Source of the DNA: JAGVSV01 sp040766135
GTDB taxonomy: Bacteria; Bacillota; Clostridia; Christensenellales; Aristaeellaceae
Direction: 5' to 3'
Length of the DNA: 64,000 nt
NCBI GenBank assembly: GCA_040766135.1
Contig: JAXGRA010000011.1
Location: 18,416-82,415 of the forward strand
The notes under the pieces were generated by a model. That model worked only from the letters and a program-made list of their open reading frames with translations. It was not told the origin of the DNA and did not search any database. This document shows positions 24,755 through 32,521 of the stretch, piece after piece; position 1 is the stretch's first letter, and every line of letters begins with the position of its first letter. Both the position numbers and the translations under genes were made by a program.

Positions 24755-26026
24755 CTACACCAGGAATGCAAAGGCATTGGGCCACAGCAGCAGCACTAAG
24801 CCAAACAGCACCAGCAGCACAAACGGCGCAATGCAGTGCACCAGCACGCGGGAGTACTTTAGCTCCACAATGCGCGCTGCATAGTTGCCGGCCAGCGCCG
24901 TGGGCGGCATCAGGTCGCCCAAGCAGCAGATGAACGACAGCGCGGCTGCGATGACGATCTGGTTGCCGCTGGCCAGCAGCGCCAGCAAGAACGGCACGCC
25001 CAGCACCGACGCCGCGCCATAGGACGACACCGCGCCGAAGGCCGGCATGGCCAGGCAGATGGCTAAGTACAGCAGCACCGGCCCTAAGCTTAGGCAGTTG
25101 ATGACGATGTAGCCGCGCACGCCCGTCAAGGTCATCACCTGGATGAACATGCCCACGCCCACCAGCTTGCCCAGCACCGGGATGGTGGTGTGGATGGCAT
25201 CGCGCACGGTTTCCAGCGCCTTGAACTTGCGACCGGTAAACATGGCCGCCACAGAGCAAATTGCAAAAATCAGCGGCATGCCCAAGTTGGGCACGGTGCC
25301 GGGCAGCGCGCGGGTAAGAACCAGCAGCACCACCAGCAGCGCCAGCGGCAGATAGATCTTGACGCCGTATTGCTTGGCGATGTCGGTGTTGAGCGAGGAT
25401 AATACCTTGTCGCGGTCCATCTTGCGCGCGTACTTGTAGCCCAGCGCCAGCACCACGCCGATGGCGCCGGGGATGGTTAGCAGCAGCAGCGGCCCTTCAA
25501 AGCCGATGTAGGGCATGTCCACGCCGCCTGCGATGAGCATGGCCGGGATGTTGACCGGCGGGGCCGCCATGCCCATGATGGCCCCCAGCGCCAAGATAGC
25601 GCCCACCTTGGCCTTGGGGATGCCCAGCATCAAAAACACCGGCGCCACCAGCGCGCCGGAGGACAACACCGCCGCGGTCGACGAGCCCGTCACCATGCCG
25701 GGGAACATCACCATCAGCATCAGCAGCACCAGCATCAATGCCGGCACCTTGTGAAAGCGGTGCACAATGGCGGCGTTGAGCGCCTCCAGCGCGCCGGACG
25801 CCTCGATCACCGTCATGAACACCATGGCCGACGCAATGATGAGGAACGTATCCACATAGACAAACGTGCCCTCAAACAGATGCCGCAGCGGGAAGCCCTG
25901 CCCCGCCACCAGCGCGCCGCCCACAGCGCCCAGCACCATGGACAGGCTGACCGGCAGCTTCAGCAGGAAATTCCCGGCCAGGAACACGCCTAACATGGTC
26001 AATAAAACAATCAGTTCAATTTCCAT
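24755..26026 (-). CDS. DctM-like (TRAP large subunit type) permease, cassette 1
   Basis: 423 residues with about 12 membrane segments. The stretch MVTGSSTAAVLSSGALVAPV with GIPKAKVGAILALGAIMGM and APPVNIPAMLIAGGVDMPY is characteristic of DctM-type TRAP permeases. No ordinary DctP or DctQ gene is adjacent, only a 47-residue membrane protein. It would move an organic anion across the membrane with Na+ or H+. ATG at 26026 is preceded by GGGGGT; ATG at 26038 is the alternative. A terminator hairpin ends about 20 nt upstream, so expression may need its own promoter or read-through. Confidence 0.85.
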   Translation of the reverse strand: MEIELIVLLTMLGVFLAGNFLLKLPVSLSMVLGAVGGALVAGQGFPLRHLFEGTFVYVDTFLIIASAMVFMTVIEASGALEALNAAIVHRFHKVPALMLVLLMLMVMFPGMVTGSSTAAVLSSGALVAPVFLMLGIPKAKVGAILALGAIMGMAAPPVNIPAMLIAGGVDMPYIGFEGPLLLLTIPGAIGVVLALGYKYARKMDRDKVLSSLNTDIAKQYGVKIYLPLALLVVLLVLTRALPGTVPNLGMPLIFAICSVAAMFTGRKFKALETVRDAIHTTIPVLGKLVGVGMFIQVMTLTGVRGYIVINCLSLGPVLLYLAICLAMPAFGAVSSYGAASVLGVPFLLALLASGNQIVIAAALSFICCLGDLMPPTALAGNYAARIVELKYSRVLVHCIAPFVLLVLFGLVLLLWPNAFAFLV

Positions 26027-26047
26027 GGGTACCCCCATTCCAGTATG

Positions 26048-26086
26048 AAAAAAGAAGCCTCCGCCCCCTTTGGCCGGGGCGGAGGC
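26048..26086 (-). terminator. Rho-independent terminator after the DUF6305-like gene
   Basis: GCCTCCGCCCC pairs perfectly with GGGGCGGAGGC (11 bp), followed on the minus strand by TTCTTTTTT. It lies inside the cluster, between the DUF6305-like gene and permease 1. Confidence 0.88.
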
Positions 26087-26092
26087 ATTACA

Positions 26093-26719
26093 TTACTGCG
26101 CTACAGGCGCAAACAGGTCCTTGAGCACCTTCATGGCGTCGGCGATGGTGGCAAGCAGCGTGATGGGAATTTCGTTCTCGGCGGCATAGTCGGTGAACTT
26201 GCCGTCATCGTTGCCTTCCTCGACCACGATGATGTACTTGGACTGCGGCAGCACCATGTCGCTGAAGGTGTCGGACAGCGCGCCGCGGCGGCCGGGGCCG
26301 CCCAGATGCGCCAGGATGACGGTGATTTCATTTTCTTCAGCAGCCTTGAGGAGGGCTTCGGCGCGGGCGATTTCATCCTCCTTGGAGATGCCGGCAGCGC
26401 CCAGGCCCTTGCTGGAGGCGCCTGCGGCGATGATCACGGTTTTGTACTTGGCCACTTCGTCGGCTGCGGCGGTGGCGTTGAAGGTATAGGTCGCGCCCAC
26501 TTTTTTCATCAGGGCGTCCAGCATGGATACGTCGGCGCTCTGCCCGATGGAGGTGATCAGCACGGGCTCGGCGACCATGTCGCGGGTAAACTCACCGTTT
26601 TCGGTGACGACGCGGTTTTCCTTGCTGGTGCGGAACGTATAGGCGGCTTCGGCGCTGACCAGCGCGGTCAGGGCGGTCAGGGCCAGCACCAGGGCCAGCA
26701 GTCGGGTCAATTTCTTCAT
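26093..26719 (-). CDS. Secreted DUF6305-like protein
   Basis: 208 residues with a signal peptide (MKKLTRLLALVLALTALTALV, cleaved near VSAEA). The mature domain has EPVLITSIGQSADVSMLDAL, KTVIIAAGASSKGLGAAGIS and VILAHLGGPGRRG, an alternating strand-helix pattern like a small Rossmann-type binding domain. I recall such proteins as DUF6305, often next to permeases in Clostridia. The name is from memory and the function unknown. It sits between two permease cassettes and may be the extracellular binding partner. AGGAGG precedes the ATG. Confidence 0.75.
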   Translation of the reverse strand: MKKLTRLLALVLALTALTALVSAEAAYTFRTSKENRVVTENGEFTRDMVAEPVLITSIGQSADVSMLDALMKKVGATYTFNATAAADEVAKYKTVIIAAGASSKGLGAAGISKEDEIARAEALLKAAEENEITVILAHLGGPGRRGALSDTFSDMVLPQSKYIIVVEEGNDDGKFTDYAAENEIPITLLATIADAMKVLKDLFAPVAQ

Positions 26720-26744
26720 GAGGTTTCCTCCTTAAATTGTTGGA

Positions 26745-27914
26745 TTATTTCAGCGGCTTGAGGATGCCCTCAAAGCCGTTGGTCACAAGGTCGTTGAAGG
26801 TGGGCAGGCCGCTGATGGTGAGCGTCTTTTCGGGGTACAGTTCGCCCAGCGCGCCGATCAAATGCCGGCTCATCTCCATGTGATAGGCCGCGCGCAGCTC
26901 GATGGGGCTGCCGGCTTCGGTCAGCTCGCCGGAGTTAAGCAGGCCCAGCTCGGTGATTTTTACATAGTTGGGCGAGATGCCGTCCTTGACCAGCTTCTCG
27001 GTCACCTTGTCGTGGCAGAAGCCCATCACAGGGTTCAGGCTTTCAAACAGCGTGGCCATGGCGTTGGTGTTGTCGCCCAGCGCACGGTGCGACAGCCCCC
27101 AGCTGGTGGCGCCGCTGCGGTCCAGCTTAAACGGATACCCGTCCATGTTGCCTTCCATCATGGCGTCCAAGTTGGCGTTGAGGATGGCGGCGGAGCCCAA
27201 ATCCATCGCGCGCTCGTGCGCAATCAGGAAGTTGACGGCGCGGAATTCCGGGCTGGCTTCATGCCCGTCAAACAGCAGATCCACGTTCTCGGTTTCTACC
27301 AGTTTGCGGATGCCGTAGCACACCATCTCCACCAGATAGCCTTCCTCCAGGCCGGGGTGGTTGCGGTTGAGGTTGCGGATTTCGGCAATCTCCCCGTGCT
27401 GCAGCATGCGGCCGGAGGTGTTCAGGCGGTAGTTGGGGTCGGGCCACTGGTGCACCGGGTTGGCCAGCCGGGTGCCGATGCGCACCTGGCGCGTGGAACC
27501 ATCCGTCAGCTTGAAAGTCATGTGCCCGGTCTGTGCGCGCAGCGGCAGCGTGGCCGAAAAGGCGCTCAGATTGGCCTGCGGGATCACAAACAGCTTGCCC
27601 TGCGAGACCGACACGTTTTCGATGTAGGTGATGGCGCTCATCACGGCGGCCGTTTCGTTGGCATGCGTGCCGCCATACACCAGCGCCACGCCGCCGGGCA
27701 CGCCGGAATCAAACACGTAGATATCGGTGTCGCCCGCGGTGCCCTTGAGGTTGGGGTTGTATTCGCTCAGCTTCGCGATGCGCGTCAGCGCGGGGTTGGC
27801 GGTGTAAAATTCGTCAGGCTGCTGCAAATCATAGAACTCCTGCCCGGCCAGAAAGGCCAGCGCCAGGGCGGCCAGCAGCACGACCACATTGCGCAGGATA
27901 TGCTTTGTGTTCAT
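26745..27914 (-). CDS. Membrane-anchored AstE/AspA-type zinc hydrolase, long form 2
   Basis: 389 residues, N-terminal anchor at residues 8-26. Zinc ligands are in YGGTHANETAA and FDGHEASPEF; RNLNRNHPGLEEG is the substrate block and LFESLNPVMG the probable catalytic Glu region. It aligns along its whole length with the 379-residue paralogue at 23449-24588 (NLKGTAGDTDIYV and NPVHQWPDP are shared), showing cassette duplication. GGGAGG lies upstream. It probably deacylates an external substrate whose products are taken up by the adjacent permease. Confidence 0.82.
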   Translation of the reverse strand: MNTKHILRNVVVLLAALALAFLAGQEFYDLQQPDEFYTANPALTRIAKLSEYNPNLKGTAGDTDIYVFDSGVPGGVALVYGGTHANETAAVMSAITYIENVSVSQGKLFVIPQANLSAFSATLPLRAQTGHMTFKLTDGSTRQVRIGTRLANPVHQWPDPNYRLNTSGRMLQHGEIAEIRNLNRNHPGLEEGYLVEMVCYGIRKLVETENVDLLFDGHEASPEFRAVNFLIAHERAMDLGSAAILNANLDAMMEGNMDGYPFKLDRSGATSWGLSHRALGDNTNAMATLFESLNPVMGFCHDKVTEKLVKDGISPNYVKITELGLLNSGELTEAGSPIELRAAYHMEMSRHLIGALGELYPEKTLTISGLPTFNDLVTNGFEGILKPLK

Positions 27915-27928
27915 ATGGCTGTCCTCCC

Positions 27929-28084
27929 TTATTTAATCAGCAGCGTGCGCAGCAGCAGCGGCACAAACAGTATGGCATGGTTGAGGGCCTTTTCCAGGGA
28001 CTTGGCGCGCAGGATGTTGACCAGCGCCACCAGCGCCAGGAGGCCGGCGATGACCCGATACAGGATAAAAAGTACGTCGATCAT
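27929..28084 (-). CDS. Tiny two-segment membrane protein (51 residues), cassette 2
   Basis: It starts MIDVLFILYRVIAGLLAL, has a short turn (NILRAKSLEK) and ends ILFVPLLLRTLLIK. TAAGGAGG lies 6 nt before the ATG. Gaps of 10 nt to the permease gene and 14 nt to the hydrolase gene match cassette 1. Nine of the last 14 residues are identical to the 47-residue paralogue. It is probably a permease subunit or assembly factor. Confidence 0.75.
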   Translation of the reverse strand: MIDVLFILYRVIAGLLALVALVNILRAKSLEKALNHAILFVPLLLRTLLIK

Positions 28085-28094
28085 GCAAACCTCC

Positions 28095-29381
28095 TTATAT
28101 CATCAGCATGTCCAGCGGCACCAGCGCGATGACCAGGGATAGAATCACCACGATCATCACCGGGACGCAGGAAGCAACGGGCAGCGCGAGGGATTCCTCA
28201 TCGCCTTCCAAGCGTGCATGGATGGCAGAGGGGATGGTGGCCGTGCCCAGCAGCGAGCGGTACGAGGCCGCCGCCAAGATAATGCCCGCAGCCATCAGGC
28301 GCAGGGGGCTTAGCTGATAGCCCGCGCCGTTGATGAGCGTGGGGGCCAGCGCCGCCAGCGCCCAGCCAAAGGGCTGCCCCAGCACGCGCGCCAGCATAAA
28401 GATGGACGCCACGGGGATAATAAACAGCCACAGGTCAGGGGCCTGTACAAATATCGTGCTCAGGTTGCCGGTCACGCCGGTCAGCCAGAACACCTCGTTG
28501 AGCGAACCGGCGGCGAACATCAGCGCCGCAGGCAGCAGCACGGTTTGCGGCCCGTCCAGCGCAGCCGTCAACGGGTTGACGCGCCGGGGCGCTATCACCG
28601 CCGCCAGCAGGAAACCAATCAGGTAGATGACCGGATATCCCAGAAACGGCAAATACATAAACAGGAAGTTGTGCGCAATCACCAGCACAAACACCACGGC
28701 CAGCGGCAGCAGGCAGGCTGCGTTGCCAATGGGGGCTTCCTGGGTGTCGTGGCCCATTTCGCCCAGCAGGCGCTGCCCGCAGGTAAGGCCATACACGATC
28801 AGCGCCGGCAGGCCCGCGGCCAGCAGCGGCACAAAGTACCCTTCAAACGAGGGGTTGTAACTGCCCGCGCGGCCCAGCACCATCAGCATGGCCGGCGCGC
28901 ACAGCGGCGGCAGCACCATGCCTAAGAAGCTTCCGGCGGCGGCTATTTCGACAGCCTTGGCGCGGGGCAGGCCCCGGCGCTTCAGCATGTGGGCGGCCAG
29001 CACGCCGGTGGTCGCCGCGCTGGCCAGCGCGCTGCCGGTGAGCATACCGGGCACGCCAATCCAGAACAGCAGCCCCATCAATTTCAGCTGGTTGGACAGC
29101 TTGCGGTTTAAGCATTTGTTAAGCAAGTATTCAAACGTGCCGTTCTGATACAGCAGGGCCACCAGCAGGCCGCCCATGAGCATCCACATCGCCACGTCCA
29201 AATAGGCAAAAGCACCCTCCACCACCTCGCGCGGGCGGAAGCCCTGGCCGGAGAGAAAGGGTGCAGCCAGCGCCACCAATATAATGACGGCGGGCATATA
29301 TCCCTCGCGCTTGCGCAGCAGCAGCGCCGCAACGGCCAGCACCACGGCGGCCATTGCCAAAATCAGATAGGTTTCAGTCAA
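28095..29381 (-). CDS. DctM-like permease, cassette 2
   Basis: 428 residues with about 11-12 membrane segments. GVPGMLTGSALASAATTGV and LGMVLPPLCAPAMLMVLG correspond to the same conserved loops as in permease 1, but the two are only distantly similar. The start is TTG at 29381 with AAGGGAG 9 nt upstream. An ATG 6 nt before it is out of frame and stops at once (ATG CTT TGA). It follows gamma-glutamyltransferase and precedes the 51-residue membrane protein. The substrate is unknown; products of the neighbouring hydrolases are the natural guess. Confidence 0.8.
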   Translation of the reverse strand: MTETYLILAMAAVVLAVAALLLRKREGYMPAVIILVALAAPFLSGQGFRPREVVEGAFAYLDVAMWMLMGGLLVALLYQNGTFEYLLNKCLNRKLSNQLKLMGLLFWIGVPGMLTGSALASAATTGVLAAHMLKRRGLPRAKAVEIAAAGSFLGMVLPPLCAPAMLMVLGRAGSYNPSFEGYFVPLLAAGLPALIVYGLTCGQRLLGEMGHDTQEAPIGNAACLLPLAVVFVLVIAHNFLFMYLPFLGYPVIYLIGFLLAAVIAPRRVNPLTAALDGPQTVLLPAALMFAAGSLNEVFWLTGVTGNLSTIFVQAPDLWLFIIPVASIFMLARVLGQPFGWALAALAPTLINGAGYQLSPLRLMAAGIILAAASYRSLLGTATIPSAIHARLEGDEESLALPVASCVPVMIVVILSLVIALVPLDMLMI

Positions 29382-29420
29382 AGCATTGCGCTCCCTTCCG
29401 TGTCCCCGCAGGGCGGGAAG

Positions 29421-29446
29421 CCGTCCCCCGGTTGGTCGGGGGACGG
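29421..29446 (-). other. GC-rich hairpin between ggt and permease 2
   Basis: CCGTCCCCCG and CGGGGGACGG form a perfect 10-bp stem around 6 nt. There is no T-tract on the minus strand, so it is more likely an mRNA stabiliser or processing site than a terminator. Confidence 0.6.
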
Positions 29447-29453
29447 CGATGGA

Positions 29454-31178
29454 TCAGTACGCCAGGGCCTTGTAGTTACGCCGCGGGTCGCCGCCGGCGT
29501 AGAAGGTGTTGTTTTCACGGTCCAGGTAGATGGCTGCAATGCCGCCCACGGCGGAGCTGTAGTCGCCTACCGGTTTGAGGATGTAGCCATAGGCTTCCAG
29601 CGCCTTCAGGGTTTCCTCGTCAAAGCGCTTTTCTTCCACGGTGATCGTGGAATCAAAACGGCTGATGGCCAGCGCACGCGGCGCGTTGATGGCCTGCTGG
29701 ATGTTCATGTCAAACAGCAGCACGTTGTTGATAACCGCCGCAATGGCCGGCGGGATGGCCAGGCTGCCGGGGGAGCCGATGGCCATGATGGGCTCGCCAT
29801 CCTTCAGCACCAGTGTGGGGGAGATGGTGGAGCGCACGCGCTTGCCGGGCATGACGTAGTCGGGGCTGTCGGACTTGGCGGGGTCGTGCTCCATGTTGCT
29901 GATGTGGCTGTTGAAGAAGAAGCCCAGCCCGTCAATCATGAACTTGGCGCCCCAGCCTAAGCCTAAGGTGTTGGTGGTGGATACGATGTTGCCATACTGG
30001 TCAATGACCGCGATATGGCTGGTGTGCTTGCCGTCCTCACCCGTCGGGACGAGCTTGGTTACCGGCAGGTCGCCCGAGGGGGCGGGGCCTTCAAACACCT
30101 TCTCGGTGGGCATCAGCTTGACGCGCTCGGCGGCATATTCCTTGCTGACCATCTGGGCGATGGGCAGGTCGTAGAAGGCCGGGTCGCCGATGAAGGCATA
30201 GGAGTCGGACAGGCCCATACGGGACGCTTCGTTAAAGGTAAACAGGTATTCCGGGGTGTTAAAGCCCATGGCCTTCAGGTCATAGTGCTCCAGGATGTTG
30301 AGCATTTCCAGCAGCCAGTCGCCGCCGTTGGAGGGGGGCGGCACGGTGACCACTTCGTAGCCATGGTAGGTGGTGCGGATGGCTTCGCGCTCTGCGGTGG
30401 TGTAGATGGCCATGTCGTCCATGGTGATCAGGCTGCCGCCTGCCCGCAGGCCGTCCACAACCTCCTGGGCGAGGGAGCCGGTGTAGAACTCCTCAATGCC
30501 GCCCTTGGCAATGCGCTCCAGCACGTCGGCCAGCTGCTCGTTCTTGAACAGGTCGCCTTCGGCGTAGGGGATGCCCTCATCGGTGTACAGCTCGGTGAAG
30601 CCCTTGACGGCGGTCAGGATATCATAGTTGTCGGTGATCGCGCTGGCCAGACGGCTGTCCATGTTGAAGCCTTCGCGCGCCAGCTTGATGGCCGGGGCCA
30701 TGACCTCTTCGCGGGACATGGTGCCGTATTTTTCCAGCGCCGTCAGCAGGCCATGCACCTGGCTGGGCACGGCCACGTTCTTGGCGGTGGCGGCGTCGGC
30801 CTTCTTGTCAAACCAGCCGGGCTCAACGGCGGCGGGCACGGTTTCCATGTATTCCAGCACCTTGTACTGGTTGCCTTCCTTGAGGTAGATGTTCATCATG
30901 CCGCAGCCGCCCACGCCGCTCAGGTTGGGCTCGACCACGCCGATGGCAAATGCGGTGGCTACCGCGGCGTCCACCGCGTTGCCGCCGGCCTTCAGGATAT
31001 CAATGCCGATTTGGCTGGAATAGGGGTTGCAGCTGGACACGCCGCCATGGGTGCCCACCGCGCCGTTGCCAAACTCATCGCCTTCCATGGCGGGGGCGCT
31101 TTCGGTCAGTGCGGTGGCTGACAGGGACATCAGCATCACCAGGGACAGGAGAAGTGCCAAAAGTTTTCTTGATTTCAT
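29454..31178 (-). CDS. ggt: Gamma-glutamyltransferase
   Basis: 574 residues with a signal peptide (MKSRKLLALLLSLVMLMSLS). GGNAVDAAVATAFAIGVVEP and SGVGGCGMM are the N-terminal landmarks. HTSHIAVID contains the self-cleavage and nucleophile Thr at about residue 386, leaving a small subunit of about 189 residues as usual. The oxyanion motif is GSPGS rather than the common GSPGG. It hydrolyses or transfers gamma-glutamyl groups outside the membrane (glutathione, gamma-peptides). GAAGGAG precedes the ATG. It is the first gene of the cluster and has its own strong promoter. Confidence 0.95.
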   Translation of the reverse strand: MKSRKLLALLLSLVMLMSLSATALTESAPAMEGDEFGNGAVGTHGGVSSCNPYSSQIGIDILKAGGNAVDAAVATAFAIGVVEPNLSGVGGCGMMNIYLKEGNQYKVLEYMETVPAAVEPGWFDKKADAATAKNVAVPSQVHGLLTALEKYGTMSREEVMAPAIKLAREGFNMDSRLASAITDNYDILTAVKGFTELYTDEGIPYAEGDLFKNEQLADVLERIAKGGIEEFYTGSLAQEVVDGLRAGGSLITMDDMAIYTTAEREAIRTTYHGYEVVTVPPPSNGGDWLLEMLNILEHYDLKAMGFNTPEYLFTFNEASRMGLSDSYAFIGDPAFYDLPIAQMVSKEYAAERVKLMPTEKVFEGPAPSGDLPVTKLVPTGEDGKHTSHIAVIDQYGNIVSTTNTLGLGWGAKFMIDGLGFFFNSHISNMEHDPAKSDSPDYVMPGKRVRSTISPTLVLKDGEPIMAIGSPGSLAIPPAIAAVINNVLLFDMNIQQAINAPRALAISRFDSTITVEEKRFDEETLKALEAYGYILKPVGDYSSAVGGIAAIYLDRENNTFYAGGDPRRNYKALAY

Positions 31179-31403
31179 GAGGTACGCTCCTTCTTTTTAT
31201 TATTACGCCCTACAGGCGTTGGGGTCAGTCAAACATACAACCAGCGTCAACATCAACAACAAGGATAAGCATTTTTCAGTGTTGCTGCCTGTAACCGCCC
31301 TCCTTTATGGTATGCGATTGGTCTTGCTGTGTTTCCAGCGCATGTTCTTGGCGGCGTCGCCACCCGGATTGCGCAGCGGCAATACGCACAGCTGCCTGTA
31401 TAT

Positions 31404-31432
31404 ATTATACGGACTGTCCTGCTTGCAGTCAA
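31404..31432 (-). promoter_or_regulatory. Strong sigma-A promoter of the ggt cluster
   Basis: On the minus strand TTGACT and TATAAT are separated by 17 nt. Transcription would begin near 31396, giving a leader of roughly 215 nt before ggt. The 31179-31515 gap otherwise holds only that leader, with a small ACGCC/GGCGT hairpin near 31205-31220; I recognise no riboswitch. Confidence 0.8.
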
Positions 31433-31515
31433 TGTGCATATCTATGAATCGCTGTAGTATAAACACAAAAAAAGCAGGCATTTACCCGCCTGCTTTGCGC
31501 AGCGTGTCGGTATGT

Positions 31516-32271
31516 TTATACGCCCGAAAGCTTGACCAGCTGCATCAGGTGCGCGTCCCATGCTAAGCGCGAGATGTCCGCAGGCGGTGGGGGCGGCGTA
31601 TCGCCGCTGTCATCCTCATCGTGGCGCACATGCGCCACGGCGTCCAGCAGCATTTGTCCCTGCCCGGGGCCTGCCCCCTCGGCGTGCGCGTGCACCCCGG
31701 CATAGCCGTCGGGCAGCGCGCCATAGGCGTTGTACAGGTACATCACCCGCCGGGTGGGGTCAGCCTCGGCCAGCGCGCGCACAAACCAGGTGGCTAGCAG
31801 CGCGCGGTCATCCTCCTGCGCGGGCAGGTGCAGGTCGTTGAGCGCTACCGGTTCCCCCTTGTCCTGCAGCATATCGCGCGCGGCGTCCAGCCCGCGCAGC
31901 GCAGCCATGTGCAGCGCGGCATATCCTTCAAACAGCGTGGCCAGCCGCCCGGCGCGCTGGTCGCTGAGCGCATGAGCATCCAGGGCAATGCCTGTCCCGG
32001 CTTTGGTAATCAGCAGCTCCAATATTTCAACGGGCTGATCAATGGTGATGGTGCGGTATGTAAGCTTGCGCATGGCATTTCCTCCCAACATCGTTTGGTA
32101 CAGGCGCAGGCCCTTTTCCAGGCCCTCCCGGGTAAAGGGCAGCAGCAAAAAACGAGGCTTGTTGTTTTTGAGAATAAGCACAGGGCCCTTTTCCTCACAG
32201 CGGCGCGCAACCAGCGAAAAATTCTGGTTGGCTTCGCTCATGCTCATCAGGTTGCTGACATCCATCCACAT
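31516..32271 (-). CDS. Phd/YefM-like N-terminal domain fused to an unknown domain
   Basis: 251 residues. The first 50 (VSNLMSMSEANQNFSLVARR, then GPVLILKNNKPRFLLLPF) match the Phd/YefM antitoxin fold, which binds DNA. The remaining 190 residues have no clear family; ALHMAALRGLDAARDML is ankyrin-like (a single repeat) and the C-terminus contains DTPPPPPAD. No toxin gene is next to it. I chose ATG at 32271 (AAAGGA at 10 nt); GTG at 32280 is too close to the ribosome site. It could be a regulator derived from an antitoxin. Confidence 0.65.
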   Translation of the reverse strand: MWMDVSNLMSMSEANQNFSLVARRCEEKGPVLILKNNKPRFLLLPFTREGLEKGLRLYQTMLGGNAMRKLTYRTITIDQPVEILELLITKAGTGIALDAHALSDQRAGRLATLFEGYAALHMAALRGLDAARDMLQDKGEPVALNDLHLPAQEDDRALLATWFVRALAEADPTRRVMYLYNAYGALPDGYAGVHAHAEGAGPGQGQMLLDAVAHVRHDEDDSGDTPPPPPADISRLAWDAHLMQLVKLSGV

Positions 32272-32344
32272 GCGGGTCACATCCTTTCGGGGAAATTATA
32301 GGATAAAAATATCCTAATTACAAGAAGTTGATAAACTTTTCATC

Positions 32345-32373
32345 TTGACAGAATTTACGCAATAAGGTATAAA
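32345..32373 (+). promoter_or_regulatory. Sigma-A promoter of the ABC transporter operon
   Basis: TTGACA and TATAAA are 17 nt apart in AT-rich DNA, about 150 nt before the solute-binding-protein start. Confidence 0.85.
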
Positions 32374-32448
32374 AAATATAAGCGTTTTAAAGCTGTAAAG
32401 CTGTGTTGGCTTTATACAATTGTTTCTTAAGAGTTGTTTTGTGAATCC

Positions 32449-32491
32449 AAACGGTTGAGTATGTGGGCGTGTTTCCCATCACAAACCGTTT
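32449..32491 (+). promoter_or_regulatory. Inverted repeat in the leader of the ABC operon
   Basis: AAACGGTT and AACCGTTT are separated by 27 nt that contain an inner TGGG/CCCA pairing. It lies 18 nt before the ribosome site GGAGGA, so it could be a leader hairpin or a regulator site. Confidence 0.4.
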
Positions 32492-32521
32492 AGAGAAAAT
32501 ATTATTTAGGAGGATCGATCT

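Noticed and set aside
26862..28142. 426-residue plus-strand open frame opposite hydrolase 2 and the tiny protein
   Set aside because: Antisense shadow with His/Gln-rich composition; the sense genes have ribosome sites and motifs.
31179..31403. Riboswitch in the ggt leader
   Set aside because: The leader is long enough, but I could not match any known aptamer core, only a small hairpin near the ribosome site.
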